A DNA stretch of 64,000 bases from Brevibacterium senegalense. Its GTDB lineage: Bacteria; Actinomycetota; Actinomycetes; Actinomycetales; Brevibacteriaceae. Position 1 is the stretch's first letter. Every line of letters begins with the position of its first letter. Where the stretch lies: positions 22,062-86,061 of the forward strand of contig NZ_HE978610.1 in the NCBI RefSeq assembly GCF_000285835.1. Reading direction: 5' to 3'. The position numbers were made by a program, and so were the translations under genes. Below, piece by piece: positions 19,156-28,189 of the stretch. The notes under the pieces are model-generated. The model was not told where the DNA came from, ran no database searches, and saw only the letters and a list, made by a program, of their open reading frames with translations.

Positions 19156-20058
19156 ATGGCGAAGAGGATCATGGCGTCGTTCGGTGTGGACATCGATGCG
19201 GTGGGAGGCTGGCTGGGCTCGTACGGCGGCCAGGACTCGATCAACGACATCCAGCGCGGCATCTTCGCCGGCGAGGTGGGTGTGCCGCGGCTGCTGAAGA
19301 TGTTCCAGCGGGAGGACATCCGTGCCTCGTGGTTCGTGCCGGGCCATTCCGCGGAGACGTTCCCGGATGAGCTGAAGATGATCGTCGATGCCGGTCACGA
19401 GGTGGGCGCGCACGGCTACTCGCACGAGAACCCGGTCGACATGACCGCGCAGCAGGAGCGCGATGTGATGGAGCGGTCCGTCGAGGTCCTCACGAAGGCG
19501 ACGGGTCAGGCCCCGCGCGGCTATGTGGCGCCGTGGTGGGAGATGTCGCAGCGGACGGCGTCGCTGCTGCAGGAGTTCGGTTTCGACTACGACCACTCGC
19601 AGTCGCACGCGGACTTCGTCCCCTACTACGTGCGGTTGGGCGAGTCGTGGACGAACATCGACTACGACAAGGATGCGGCGGAGTGGATGAAGCCGCTGAC
19701 CCACGGCGAGACGATCGACATGGTCGAGATCGCGGCGAACTGGTACGTCGACGACCTGCCGCCCATGATGTTCATCAAGGCCAGCGCCAATTCGCACGGC
19801 TTCGTGAACCCGCGGGACATCGAGCAGCTGTGGAAGGACCAGTTCGACTGGGTGTACCGGGAGCTGGACTACGGGGTCTTCCCCATCACGATCCACCCGG
19901 ACGTGTCCGGCCGTCCGCAGGTGCTGCTCATGCTGGAGCGGCTCATCGAGTACATCGGCGGCCACGAGGGTGTCGAGTGGGTGACGATGGCGGAGATCGC
20001 GGACGACTTCCGCGCCCGCTACCCGTTCGCCGGCGACGCCCGTCCGCCGCTGTACTGA
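19156..20058 (+). CDS. Polysaccharide deacetylase family protein
   Basis: A 300-residue NodB-type deacetylase without a signal peptide, so probably cytoplasmic. It resembles the HpPgdA/PuuE-like branch that acts on small amidated substrates. Metal-site features are FGVDIDA near the N-terminus and [13 protein letters not shown], with later IHPDVSGRP. The start ATG at 19156 follows AAAGGAG. The next gene, a metallo-beta-lactamase-fold hydrolase, starts 20 bases downstream, so the two likely form an operon for breakdown of one compound. Confidence 0.82.
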   Translation: MAKRIMASFGVDIDAVGGWLGSYGGQDSINDIQRGIFAGEVGVPRLLKMFQREDIRASWFVPGHSAETFPDELKMIVDAGHEVGAHGYSHENPVDMTAQQERDVMERSVEVLTKATGQAPRGYVAPWWEMSQRTASLLQEFGFDYDHSQSHADFVPYYVRLGESWTNIDYDKDAAEWMKPLTHGETIDMVEIAANWYVDDLPPMMFIKASANSHGFVNPRDIEQLWKDQFDWVYRELDYGVFPITIHPDVSGRPQVLLMLERLIEYIGGHEGVEWVTMAEIADDFRARYPFAGDARPPLY

Positions 20059-20078
20059 GCTGCAGGAGAGGAGACCGC

Positions 20079-20948
20079 ATGACCGTCGAGGAGGTCCGGC
20101 TGGGGCCGCACACTGTGCAGCTGCGGCCGGAGAACGGCGGGAAGTACCCGCATGCCAACCCGCTGCTGGTGCGAGGGACGGAGCGGACCGCGCTCATCGA
20201 CTCCGCTCTGCACACCTCGCCGGCTGACGCGGACCTGCTGCTGGTCAGCCACAGCCACGAGGACCACACCGTGGGTGCGGGGGAGGCTGCCGAGGTCTGG
20301 GTCCATTCCGCGGACGCCGCCGCGATGCGGGACCAAGCCGTCTTCCTCGACGCCATGGGCATCCCGGCCGAGGCGGCGCCCGCGATGGTCGAGGAGTTCC
20401 GCTGGTCGCCCGTTCCGGACGTGCGGACGTTCGAGGACGGCCACGTCTTCGATCTGGGCGGAGGCGTCACGGTCACCGCGATCCACCTGCCCGGCCACAC
20501 GCCGGGGCATTCCGGCTTCCTCGTCCAGCCGGACGGCGTCGCCTTCATCGGGGACGTCGACCTGTCGTCCTTCGGTCCGCTCTACAGCGACCGCGGCGCC
20601 CGGATCGCGGACTACCGGGCGACGGTCGAGACGTGCGCGCGGCTGACGGCGGACGTCGTCGCGACCGCGCACCACAAGGGGCCGTACCGGGACCGCGCGG
20701 AGTACCTGCAGGCGCTGGCGGACTTCGGTCGGGTGCTCGACCGGCGGGAGGAGGCGATCCTCGACCTGGTCCGCGCGGGTGTGAACACGGCCGAGGGGAT
20801 GGTGGGTCGCGGTGTCGTCTACCGCCCGGGCCGCCGTCCCGCGTTCGCCGACCGCGTCGAGGTCAGCACGTGCGGCAAGCACCTGGCGGACCTCGTGGAC
20901 CGCGGCGTCGTCACAGTGGACGAGGACGGCGTGCACCGGCTCGTGTGA
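20079..20948 (+). CDS. Metallo-beta-lactamase-fold hydrolase
   Basis: A 289-residue MBL-fold enzyme. The zinc motif is SHSHEDHTVGAG (HxHxDH form), and the later ligands appear in LPGHTPGHSGF, GDVDLSSFGP and TAHHKGPY. It is close in style to GloB/LACTB2-like thioesterases and lactonases. The C-terminal 70 residues look like a small winged-helix extension, as in LACTB2. It has an AGGAGAGGAG ribosome site and probably shares a transcript with the deacetylase upstream. Confidence 0.82.
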   Translation: MTVEEVRLGPHTVQLRPENGGKYPHANPLLVRGTERTALIDSALHTSPADADLLLVSHSHEDHTVGAGEAAEVWVHSADAAAMRDQAVFLDAMGIPAEAAPAMVEEFRWSPVPDVRTFEDGHVFDLGGGVTVTAIHLPGHTPGHSGFLVQPDGVAFIGDVDLSSFGPLYSDRGARIADYRATVETCARLTADVVATAHHKGPYRDRAEYLQALADFGRVLDRREEAILDLVRAGVNTAEGMVGRGVVYRPGRRPAFADRVEVSTCGKHLADLVDRGVVTVDEDGVHRLV

Positions 20949-21026
20949 GCGGGTGCGCGCCGCGGCCTCGCGCTGAGCGGGTGCGCGGCGCTCCGCGGGG
21001 AGTCTCGCCGAGGGGCGGTCAGCGCG

Positions 21027-21929
21027 TCAGTGGATGCCGGGGACCTGGGGGCGGATCGACTCGATCGTCCGCGCCCCGTTCGTCGCCTGCTCCAGGACCG
21101 CGTCGACGGTGCCCAGGGTCTGCAGCTCCGTCAGCAGTGCGAGTGTGGGACGCATGAGCCGGTAGCGGCCCTCCACCTCGCCGGTCAGCAGGTCGTCGAC
21201 GCTGAGCCATTCCGAGTTCGTCGCCTCCGTCGTCTGGTGCGCGAGGTCGGCCAGACCCTCACCGGCGGTCACGAAGAAGTACGTGTCGAACCGCTTCGAG
21301 CGCCCGGGCGGGGTCACGAGATTGGCCCACGGATGCATGATCCCGGTGCCCAGACGCTGGCCCGTCTCCTCCTCGACCTCGCGGATCGCGCAGGCGAGCA
21401 GGGTGCGGACGCCCTGAGCGGCCTCGGCGGGGGGCGCCTCCGCCGGCTCCGCACCGGGATCCGCGACGCTGCCGGCCAGGCCGTTGCGCACCGCGTCGGT
21501 CTGCGACCACGCGGTCAGGTGACGGTCCAGATCCGCCGGATCGACCGGCAGGCCCGCCGCCTCCTCCACGTCCTGGAGGTCGACGCGGCCGCCGGGGAAC
21601 ACGACGACGCCGGCGGCGAAGTCCATGGTCGTGACGCGGTGCTGGACGAAGACCTGGAGGTCCGGGGCCTGCCGCAGGATGATGACGCTGGTGGCGGGGC
21701 GGACCGGGACCTTCTTCGCGTAGTCCAGCAGGTCGCCCGTCGACGAGCGGGTGGGGCGCCCCTGCTCATCCGTCGCTTGCTGCGCGGACTTCTGCTGGGC
21801 GCGCTTGAGCGCGTCGTGGTCGGCCTGCCCGGACAGGTCCGCGCGGTCGTCGCCGTGGACCAGCGCGGCGAGGTCGAAGGCTCCCGCCGCCTGGTCGGTC
21901 TGTGCTGCTGACTGGGATTCGGAACTCAT
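21027..21929 (-). CDS. NUDIX hydrolase domain protein
   Basis: A 300-residue protein with a NUDIX fold. VVVFPGGRVD and REVEEETGQRLG are parts of the Nudix box (GX5EX7REUXEEXGU), but about 75 residues separate the first glycine region from REVEEE, so the box is interrupted by a long insert, as in the NUDT19-like branch acting on CoA and acyl-CoA. That fits the acyl-CoA context. The N-terminal 70 residues are polar and Gln/Ala-rich. The start ATG at 21929 follows GAGGAG. Confidence 0.72.
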   Translation of the reverse strand: MSSESQSAAQTDQAAGAFDLAALVHGDDRADLSGQADHDALKRAQQKSAQQATDEQGRPTRSSTGDLLDYAKKVPVRPATSVIILRQAPDLQVFVQHRVTTMDFAAGVVVFPGGRVDLQDVEEAAGLPVDPADLDRHLTAWSQTDAVRNGLAGSVADPGAEPAEAPPAEAAQGVRTLLACAIREVEEETGQRLGTGIMHPWANLVTPPGRSKRFDTYFFVTAGEGLADLAHQTTEATNSEWLSVDDLLTGEVEGRYRLMRPTLALLTELQTLGTVDAVLEQATNGARTIESIRPQVPGIH

Positions 21930-22037
21930 GGGTTCTCCTCGCTGTACGTGGCCCGCTGCAATGGGAGCTCTCCTGCCGATGGTAGCCCCGTCCCTCGCTG
22001 GACGTTCGATCAGGAGGTGTTCCGGTGGCCTGAGGCG

Positions 22038-22066
22038 CTGACAAACGGCACGTCTGACGATACACT
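22038..22066 (+). promoter_or_regulatory. Sigma70-type promoter of the MaoC/ACAD/SDR operon
   Basis: CTGACA at 22038-22043 and TACACT at 22061-22066 are separated by exactly 17 bases, a near-consensus pair that stands out in this GC-rich sequence. It lies 92 bases upstream of the MaoC start. A very degenerate operator-like GGACGTTCGATC sits at 22000-22011, just upstream. Confidence 0.65.
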
Positions 22067-22095
22067 GATGCCGAAATGGTCTAGAGAGATGAACG

Positions 22096-22118
22096 ATTCT
22101 TTGCGCGGTCGCAAGAAT
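22096..22118. promoter_or_regulatory. Palindrome in the leader of the MaoC operon
   Basis: ATTCTT-T-GCG and CGC-AAGAAT face each other across four bases in the untranslated leader, 30 bases after the -10 element and 39 bases before the start codon. It could be a repressor site or an mRNA hairpin. Confidence 0.4.
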
Positions 22119-22157
22119 GAGTGCGGCGTGCATGATCCCGGAGAGAAGGAGAGCGCG

Positions 22158-22619
22158 ATGGTGCGAGTCATCAACGGTGCAGCGGAGCTGGAGCAGCTCG
22201 TGGGTCAGGAGCTGGGTGCCAGCGAGTGGGTCCTGGTCGACCAGGAGCGGGTCAACCTGTTCGCAGACGCGACCGGCGACCACCAGTGGATCCACATCGA
22301 TGAGGAGAAGGCGAAGGACGGACCGTTCGGCGGCACGATCGCACACGGTTTCCTGACGCTCAGCCTCCTGCCCCTGCTGGGTGCGCAGGTCACGGACGTG
22401 ACCGGCATGAAGATGAAGATCAACTACGGCCTCAACAAGGTGCGCTTCCCCAACCCGGTCCGCGTGGGCTCGAAGGTCCGCGACGTCGTGACGCTCAAGG
22501 AGGTCACGCGCAAGGACACGGGCATCCAGGTCGTCATGAACCACGTCATCGAGATCGAGGGCCAGGACCGCCCCGCGGCGATCGCCGAGGCCGTCTCGCT
22601 CATGGTGGAAGAGGACTGA
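22158..22619 (+). CDS. MaoC-like (R)-enoyl-CoA hydratase
   Basis: A 153-residue single hot-dog-fold hydratase. The hydratase-2 motif is clear: INLFADATGDHQWIH-like sequence at about 32-46 gives the catalytic Asp and His, and GGTIAHGFLTLSLLP follows. It adds water to a trans-2-enoyl-CoA. A strong promoter lies upstream, and an acyl-CoA dehydrogenase starts eight bases downstream with an SDR reductase after it. Together the three genes cover dehydrogenation, hydration and oxidation/reduction of a CoA thioester. Confidence 0.9.
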   Translation: MVRVINGAAELEQLVGQELGASEWVLVDQERVNLFADATGDHQWIHIDEEKAKDGPFGGTIAHGFLTLSLLPLLGAQVTDVTGMKMKINYGLNKVRFPNPVRVGSKVRDVVTLKEVTRKDTGIQVVMNHVIEIEGQDRPAAIAEAVSLMVEED

Positions 22620-22627
22620 GCGGACGC

Positions 22628-23818
22628 ATGGCAGACACGAACCCGTATCCGGTCACCCCGGGCGTCGACGAGGAGACGCTCGAGTCGATCCTCGACACCG
22701 TCCGCTCCTACGTCCGCGAGAAGGTCATCCCGCGCGAGCTGGAGATCGAGGAGACCAACGAGATCCCCCGCGAGATCCGCGACGAATCCGCGGAGATGGG
22801 CCTGTTCGGCTGGGCCATCCCGGAGGAGTTCGGCGGACTGGGCCTCAACGCGGAGCAGGACGCTCTCCTGTCCTTCGAGCTGGGCTACACGACACCGTCC
22901 TACCGGTCGCTGTTCGGCACGAACAACGGCATCGCCGGCCAGGTGCTGGTGAACTACGGCACGGACGAGCAGAAGCAGGAATGGCTGCCGAAGATCGCCT
23001 CCGGCGAGGTCGTCGCGTCGTTCGCGCTGACGGAGGCGGACGCCGGTTCCGACCCGTCCGGCCTCACGACCCGCGCGGTCAAGGACGGCGACGACTACGT
23101 CATCAACGGCGCCAAGCGCTTCATCACGAACGCGGCGCTGTCCGACGTCCTCATGGTGTTCGCCCGGACGGACCCCAGTGCACAGGGCTCGAAGGGCATC
23201 TCCGTGTTCCTCGTCCCCACGCAGGCCGACGGCGTGACGGTGGGCCCGTCGGACAAGAAGATGGGCCAGGCCGGTGCGCTGACCTCGGAGATCTTCTTCG
23301 ACGACGTGCGCGTCCCGTCCGCCAGCCTGGTGGGTGGCGAGGAGGAGGTGGGCTTCCGTGCGGCGATGGCCTCGCTCAACAAGGGCCGCCTCCACATCGG
23401 CGCGATCTGCGTGGGCCAGGCGACCCGCATCCTCGACGACACGGTCGAGCACGCGAAGAACGCGAAGCAGGGCGGCCGCCCGATCGCGGACTTCCAGCTG
23501 GTGCAGGCGCAGCTGGCCGACTGCTACACGGAGCTGCGGGCCGCCCGCGCACTCGTCCTCGATGCGGCGCGCCGCTGGGACGACGGATCGGACCGCAAGC
23601 TGGGTCCGTCGACGTCGAAGCTCTACGCCTCGGAGATGCTGGGCCGCGTCGCGGACCGCGGCGTCCAGGTGCACGGCGGCATGGGCTACATGCGCGAGAC
23701 GAGCGTCGAGCGCTTCTACCGCCACGCGCGGCTGTTCCGGATCTACGAGGGCACCTCGGAGATCCAGCGCCTCGTCATCGCCCGCCAGCTCATCAAGGGC
23801 GCGCACCTGCAGAAGTGA
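22628..23818 (+). CDS. Acyl-CoA dehydrogenase
   Basis: A 396-residue canonical acyl-CoA dehydrogenase. ASFALTEADAGSDPSGL (flavin/acyl loop), VINGAKRFITNA, DVRVPSASLVGG, and the C-terminal RIYEGTSEIQRLVIARQL with the catalytic-type Glu are all in place. It oxidises an acyl-CoA to the 2-enoyl-CoA and reduces ETF. Second gene of the operon, only eight bases after maoC. Confidence 0.92.
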   Translation: MADTNPYPVTPGVDEETLESILDTVRSYVREKVIPRELEIEETNEIPREIRDESAEMGLFGWAIPEEFGGLGLNAEQDALLSFELGYTTPSYRSLFGTNNGIAGQVLVNYGTDEQKQEWLPKIASGEVVASFALTEADAGSDPSGLTTRAVKDGDDYVINGAKRFITNAALSDVLMVFARTDPSAQGSKGISVFLVPTQADGVTVGPSDKKMGQAGALTSEIFFDDVRVPSASLVGGEEEVGFRAAMASLNKGRLHIGAICVGQATRILDDTVEHAKNAKQGGRPIADFQLVQAQLADCYTELRAARALVLDAARRWDDGSDRKLGPSTSKLYASEMLGRVADRGVQVHGGMGYMRETSVERFYRHARLFRIYEGTSEIQRLVIARQLIKGAHLQK

Positions 23819-23869
23819 CGGTCCGTCCAGACCGCACCGCCACACACAGCAATGAAGGAGACACAGCAC

Positions 23870-24613
23870 ATGGCACTTCTCGAGGGCCGCACCGCCGTCA
23901 TCACCGGAGCCGCGCAGGGCCTGGGCCTTGCGATCGCCGAGGCTTTCGTCGCAGAGGGCGCGAACGTCGTCCTGGGCGATCTGAATGAGGAGGCGGTCCA
24001 GGAGGCCGCGAAGAACCTGGGCGTGGGCGACCGCGCCGTGGGGATGGCCTGCAACGTCGTCGAGCTCGCCCAGGTCGAGGCTCTCGTGAACAAGGCGAAC
24101 GAGGTGTTCGGCAGCGTCGACGTCATGGTCAACAACGCCGGCATCACCCGCGACGCGACGATGCGGAAGATGACCGAGGAGCAGTTCGACCAGGTCATCG
24201 CCGTCCACCTGCGCGGCACCTGGAACGGACTCAAGTCCGCCTCCGCCGTCATGCGCGAGCAGGAGAACGGCGGATCGATCATCAACGTGTCCTCGATCTC
24301 CGGCAAGGTCGGCATGCTGGGCCAGACGAACTACTCCGCCGCGAAGGCCGGCATCGTCGGCATGACGAAGGCCGCCGCGAAGGAGGTGGGCTTCAAGAAC
24401 GTCCGCGTCAACGCGATCCAGCCCGGTTTCATCAACACGGCGATGACCGCTGCGATGCGTCAGGACGTCATCGATTCGAAGCTCGCGGAGATCCCGATGG
24501 GCCGTGCGGGTGAGCCGTCCGAGGTCGCCTCGGTCGTGCTGTTCCTGGCCTCGGACATGTCCTCGTACATGACCGGCACGGTGCAGGAGATCTCCGGCGG
24601 CCGCCACATCTGA
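23870..24613 (+). CDS. Short-chain dehydrogenase/reductase (FabG-like)
   Basis: A 247-residue classical SDR. The cofactor motif [13 protein letters not shown], the structural NNAG, the catalytic Ser in [11 protein letters not shown] and the YSAAK motif are all present, and the end EISGGRHI is typical of FabG. It interconverts 3-oxoacyl and 3-hydroxyacyl thioesters with NAD(P)H. Last gene of the MaoC operon, followed by a terminator. The start ATG at 23870 has GAAGGAG upstream. Confidence 0.9.
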   Translation: MALLEGRTAVITGAAQGLGLAIAEAFVAEGANVVLGDLNEEAVQEAAKNLGVGDRAVGMACNVVELAQVEALVNKANEVFGSVDVMVNNAGITRDATMRKMTEEQFDQVIAVHLRGTWNGLKSASAVMREQENGGSIINVSSISGKVGMLGQTNYSAAKAGIVGMTKAAAKEVGFKNVRVNAIQPGFINTAMTAAMRQDVIDSKLAEIPMGRAGEPSEVASVVLFLASDMSSYMTGTVQEISGGRHI

Positions 24614-24623
24614 CCCGTCGCGC

Positions 24624-24670
24624 GCGCCGCGCCTCCCTGTGCCCCGGTGCACGAGGAGGCGCGGCGCTTT
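24624..24670 (+). terminator. Rho-independent terminator
   Basis: A 12-base perfect inverted repeat (GCGCCGCGCCTC at 24624-24635, GAGGCGCGGCGC at 24656-24667) is followed by TTTCGT, just after the SDR stop. Confidence 0.8.
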
Positions 24671-24759
24671 CGTGTCTGCACGGACCGATAGGATTCTGAG
24701 AGCAGCGAGGATGCCTCTGCCGCATCGCAGGGCGCCCGGTCGTCGGGGAGGAGGCGCGG

Positions 24760-26253
24760 ATGGACCCCAGCGGGATCTTCACCTGGATCCAGGCGCAGTT
24801 CCCGGGCTGGGTCGCGATCACATTGCTCGTCATCGACGCGATCGTCCGCATCGTCGCGTTGGGGACGGTCGGGTACCGGCGGAAGCCGACCGCGGCGCTG
24901 GGCTGGCTCATCCTCATCTTCATGATCCCGTTCGTGGGGATCATCCTCTTCCTGTTCCTGGGGTCGCCCAACCTGCCCCAGCGCCGACGGGAGAAGCAGC
25001 ACGAGATCAACGAGAGGGTGAAGTCCGCGACCGGCCACCGCGCGATCATCGGGGCCTCCGACCATCTGCCGCTGCCCCTCAGCACCGCCGCGCAGCTCAA
25101 CTACGAGCTGGGTGCGCTGCCGATGGTGCACGGGAACTCGTTCGAGCTGGTCTCCGACTCCGTCGACTGCATCGAGCAGATGACCCGGGAGGTGCGCGGG
25201 GCGAAGCGCTTCGTGCACTTCGAGTTCTACATCGTCACCCTGGACGACACGACCCGGCAGCTGTTCGACGCTCTCATCGACGCGCACCGGCGCGGTGTCG
25301 AGGTGCGGATCCTCATCGACCACCTGGGGTCGCTGGGCTACCCGGGCTACCGCTCACTGGTGAAGCTCCTGGACTCTTCCGGTCTCCTGTGGCGGCGCAG
25401 CATGCCCATCCGGCCGTGGCGGGGCGAATACCAGCGGTTGGATCTGCGCAACCACCGCAAGATCCTCGTGGTCGACGGCGACGTCGCCTTCACGGGTTCG
25501 CAGAACATCATCCATCCGTCCTACAACAAGGCGTCGAACCTGCGCCGCGGGCTCCTGTGGAAGGACCTCATGGTCCGCTGCACGGGCCCCGTCGTGGACG
25601 AGCTGGACGCCGTGTTCGCCTCCGACTGGTACTCGGAGACGGACGATCCGCTGCTGGGTGAGATCGACGAGGATCTGGACATCCCGGAGGAGGCGACGGG
25701 CGTCCTCGCCCAGGTGGTCCCGTCCGGTCCGGGTTTCGAGCAGGAGAACAACCTGCAGCTGTTCACCCATCTCATCTACAACGCGAACCGCGAGATCGTG
25801 ATCTCGTCGCCGTACTTCGTGCCGGACCCCGCACTGCTGACGGCGCTCAAGACGGAGTCGCAGTCCGGTGTGGACGTGCGGCTGTACGTGGGTGCGACGA
25901 ACGACCACTGGATCGCGGGGAAGGCGCAGGAGTCCTACTACGACGAGCTGGTGGAGGCCGGGGTGCGGATCTTCCAATACCACTCGCCCACGGTCCTGCA
26001 CGCGAAGTTCATCCTGGTCGACGACGAGGTGACCGTCATCGGGTCGTCCAACATGGACGAGCGGTCCTTCTCCATCAACCACGAGGTGTCGCTCTTCATC
26101 GTGGATGAGGAGTTCACCCAGCGGATGTACGCGCTGGAGCGCGAGGACTTCCGGAGCTCGTCGGTGCCGCTGGACACCGCAGCGTGGGCGGAGCGCTCGC
26201 TGCTGCGCCGCTACGCGGAGAACGTGTGCCGGCTGGGTTCCGCGCTCCTGTGA
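24760..26253 (+). CDS. cls: Cardiolipin synthase
   Basis: A 497-residue phospholipase-D-family cardiolipin synthase. Two N-terminal membrane helices (about residues 15-70, with GWLILIFMIPFVGIILFLFL-like sequence) are followed by two HKD motifs: NHRKILVVDG (His232) and LHAKFILVDD (His414). It joins two phosphatidylglycerols, or PG with another phospholipid, to make cardiolipin in the membrane. It is monocistronic, after a terminator and convergent with the YtxH-like gene. Length and domain order are usual for bacterial Cls. Confidence 0.9.
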   Translation: MDPSGIFTWIQAQFPGWVAITLLVIDAIVRIVALGTVGYRRKPTAALGWLILIFMIPFVGIILFLFLGSPNLPQRRREKQHEINERVKSATGHRAIIGASDHLPLPLSTAAQLNYELGALPMVHGNSFELVSDSVDCIEQMTREVRGAKRFVHFEFYIVTLDDTTRQLFDALIDAHRRGVEVRILIDHLGSLGYPGYRSLVKLLDSSGLLWRRSMPIRPWRGEYQRLDLRNHRKILVVDGDVAFTGSQNIIHPSYNKASNLRRGLLWKDLMVRCTGPVVDELDAVFASDWYSETDDPLLGEIDEDLDIPEEATGVLAQVVPSGPGFEQENNLQLFTHLIYNANREIVISSPYFVPDPALLTALKTESQSGVDVRLYVGATNDHWIAGKAQESYYDELVEAGVRIFQYHSPTVLHAKFILVDDEVTVIGSSNMDERSFSINHEVSLFIVDEEFTQRMYALEREDFRSSSVPLDTAAWAERSLLRRYAENVCRLGSALL

Positions 26254-26283
26254 CCTGAGCGCGGACCCCAGCCGGTCGGGTCG

Positions 26284-26739
26284 TCACGCCGTGGGGGTTG
26301 CGGGGCCCTCGTCCACGGGATCCGTGGAGGGATCGGAGACGACGTCCGGATCCGCGTCGAGCGCCTCGTCGACGGCCGCGCTGATCTGGTCCTCCTCCGT
26401 CACCTCGTCGTCCGTGTCCTCGACGTCGGCGAGGGTCTCGTCATCCTCGTCGCCGTGCGTGAGGTTGTCGAGCTTCTCACGGCCGGCGGACACAGCGGTG
26501 GCGGCGGCGGACTGCACGCCGGCCGCGACCTCCGGAGCCTTGTCCTTGACGGCCTGGGCGACCTGCGGCGCCTTCTCCTTGACCGTGTCGCCGGCCTTCT
26601 CGAACTGCTCCTGCACGCGCGGATCGGACCACAGCTGGTCCACCTGCGCCCGCAGCTTCTCGTAGCTGGAACGACCGGAGTAGGAGCCCAGCACGAAGCC
26701 GATGCCCAGGCCCGCCAGCAGAATCAAGCGCTTCTTCAC
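26284..26739 (-). CDS. YtxH-like membrane-anchored protein
   Basis: A 151-residue protein. It begins MKKRLILLAGLGIGFVLGSY, a single N-terminal membrane segment with the glycine pattern of YtxH proteins. An amphipathic, Lys/Glu/Ala-rich helical stretch (apolipoprotein-like, about 45-90) and a very acidic, probably disordered tail follow. Related proteins are stress-associated, but no biochemical function is established, and I infer none here. Confidence 0.75.
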   Translation of the reverse strand: MKKRLILLAGLGIGFVLGSYSGRSSYEKLRAQVDQLWSDPRVQEQFEKAGDTVKEKAPQVAQAVKDKAPEVAAGVQSAAATAVSAGREKLDNLTHGDEDDETLADVEDTDDEVTEEDQISAAVDEALDADPDVVSDPSTDPVDEGPATPTA

Positions 26740-26852
26740 AGTTGCCTCCAGAGATGTCTCGTGGTCCAGCTCGTCCTCGTCAGTCTATCCGGCGCAGTGA
26801 CGCGCGTCATACCCGGTGGGAACGGTTCTCGGATGTCTGCGCGAGGGCATGG

Positions 26853-28035
26853 TCAGTCGGGAGTCCGGCCGCGGACCAGGCCCACGACGGCGACGCGTGA
26901 GCGGACGCCCAGTTTCCGCAGGATCTTCGACACGTGCTCCTCGACCGTGCGTCTGCTGATGACCAGCCGGTCCGCGATCTGGATGTTCGTGAGGCCGTCC
27001 GCGACGAACAGGGCGACCTCGCGTTCGCGGCGGGTGAGGGCGTGGAGGGGGTCCGCCGCGGCGTCCAGGCGCGCGAACCCTCCGTGCACCCGTCCCAGGT
27101 GGGCCGGCATCCCCAGGTCGGTGAAGATCACCCGGACTGCGCTGCCCACGTCGCCGCTGCGAGCGTGGACGAGCCGGGCATCCGCGTACCGGTAGCCCAC
27201 GGACGCGTCGTGCTGGAGCGTGTCCGGCAGGCCGGGGGAGTCCTCGCCCAGGAGGGCCGCGCACCTCGCCTGCGCGGTGAGCGAGGTGCGGCGCCACCAT
27301 CCGGCCTCGGGGAGGTCCTCCGCGAGCAGGGCGCGGTAGCGGGCTGCGACGAGTCGGTCGTTCCGCTGCCACTGCGCGGACTGGACGAGGGCGGTGAGCG
27401 CCATGCTCTGCACGCCCTGCGAGCCGTGGCGGCGGGCGTCGACGATCGCCTGCTGGGCGATCGCGTCCGCCTCCGTCAGCCGCCCCGCGTTCACGAGGCA
27501 GTAGGCGAGGGCGGCTCCCATGTTCGCGGTCACGTGACCGCGGCCGTGGCGGCGGGCGATCCGCAGGCCCCGCTCGCCCAGGTCGATGCCGGCGCGGAAG
27601 TCGTCGAGGAGGTAAGCGGACCACACGCCGGAGGCGACGGGGTCCAGGTAGTCGCGCAGCACCGCGGGCGCAGACTCCTGCAGGAGCTCCGGGACCCCCG
27701 CGAAGGCGGCGCGCGCCTCCGGGACGCGGCCCTCGCCCAGGAGTCCGATGGTGCGGAACGCCCGCGCGGCGGCGACGTCTGCGGCCTCGCCCGTGGCGGC
27801 GAGTCGCTCGAGCAGGTTCGGTGCGCTGGTGCGGTCCAGCAGCGTCTCCAGCGCGAAGCGCTCCCGCAGGAGCGCCGGGTGCTCGCCGTGGGGTGCCTCT
27901 GCGAGGACGTCGAGGGCATCGCCGAACGTGCCCCGCATGCGGAGGGCCTGCGCGAGGAGGACGGGCACATCCGGCGCGTGTCCGGCGGCGGTGGCGACGG
28001 CGACGGCTCGGGTGAGGGGGGCTCCGGCGACGACG
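26853..28035 (-). pseudogene. LuxR-type regulator lacking its N-terminal part
   Basis: The C-terminal 65 residues are a clear LuxR helix-turn-helix (LTRREREVALFVADGLTNIQ, then RTVEEHVSKILRKLGV). About 310 residues of TPR-like helices precede it, as in large LAL-type regulators. Such proteins normally carry an NTPase domain and are about 800-950 residues long. Here recognisable sequence stops near residue PLTRAVAVATAAGH at about 28,020, no ATG or GTG start stands at that point, and the frame runs on into antisense of an LPXTG sorting signal. I read it as 5'-truncated. An internal start at MRGTFGDAL would give a shorter protein that could still bind DNA. Confidence 0.6.
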
Positions 28036-28145
28036 ACTCCCTGCCGCGCACCGGCGCGGGCACCGCGGGCGCACTGACCGTCGGTCTCATCCTCACCGGT
28101 GTCGGATTCGTGCTCCTGCTGCGGACCCGGCGCCCCCGCGCCTGA
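27990..28145 (+). pseudogene. Remnant of an LPXTG-anchored surface protein (C-terminal sorting signal)
   Basis: From about 27990 the + strand encodes a Gly/Asp/Ser-rich spacer. LPRTG (28041-28055), a hydrophobic segment (AGALTVGLILTGVGFVLLL) and an RTRRPRA tail ending in TGA at 28145 follow. This is a complete sortase sorting signal. Upstream in the same frame the sequence is antisense of the LuxR-type gene, so the body of the surface protein is missing. It appears to be a 3' remnant left by a deletion. Confidence 0.6.
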
Positions 28146-28189
28146 GCCGCGCGGTCGGGGGTCCGGCCACCGTTCACTACGATGAACCG

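Noticed and set aside
26934..28040. Reading the LPXTG frame as a full 400-residue surface protein
   Set aside because: Upstream of the Gly/Asp-rich spacer the frame is antisense of the LuxR/TPR gene, with no signal peptide or surface domains. Only the C-terminal sorting signal is credible.
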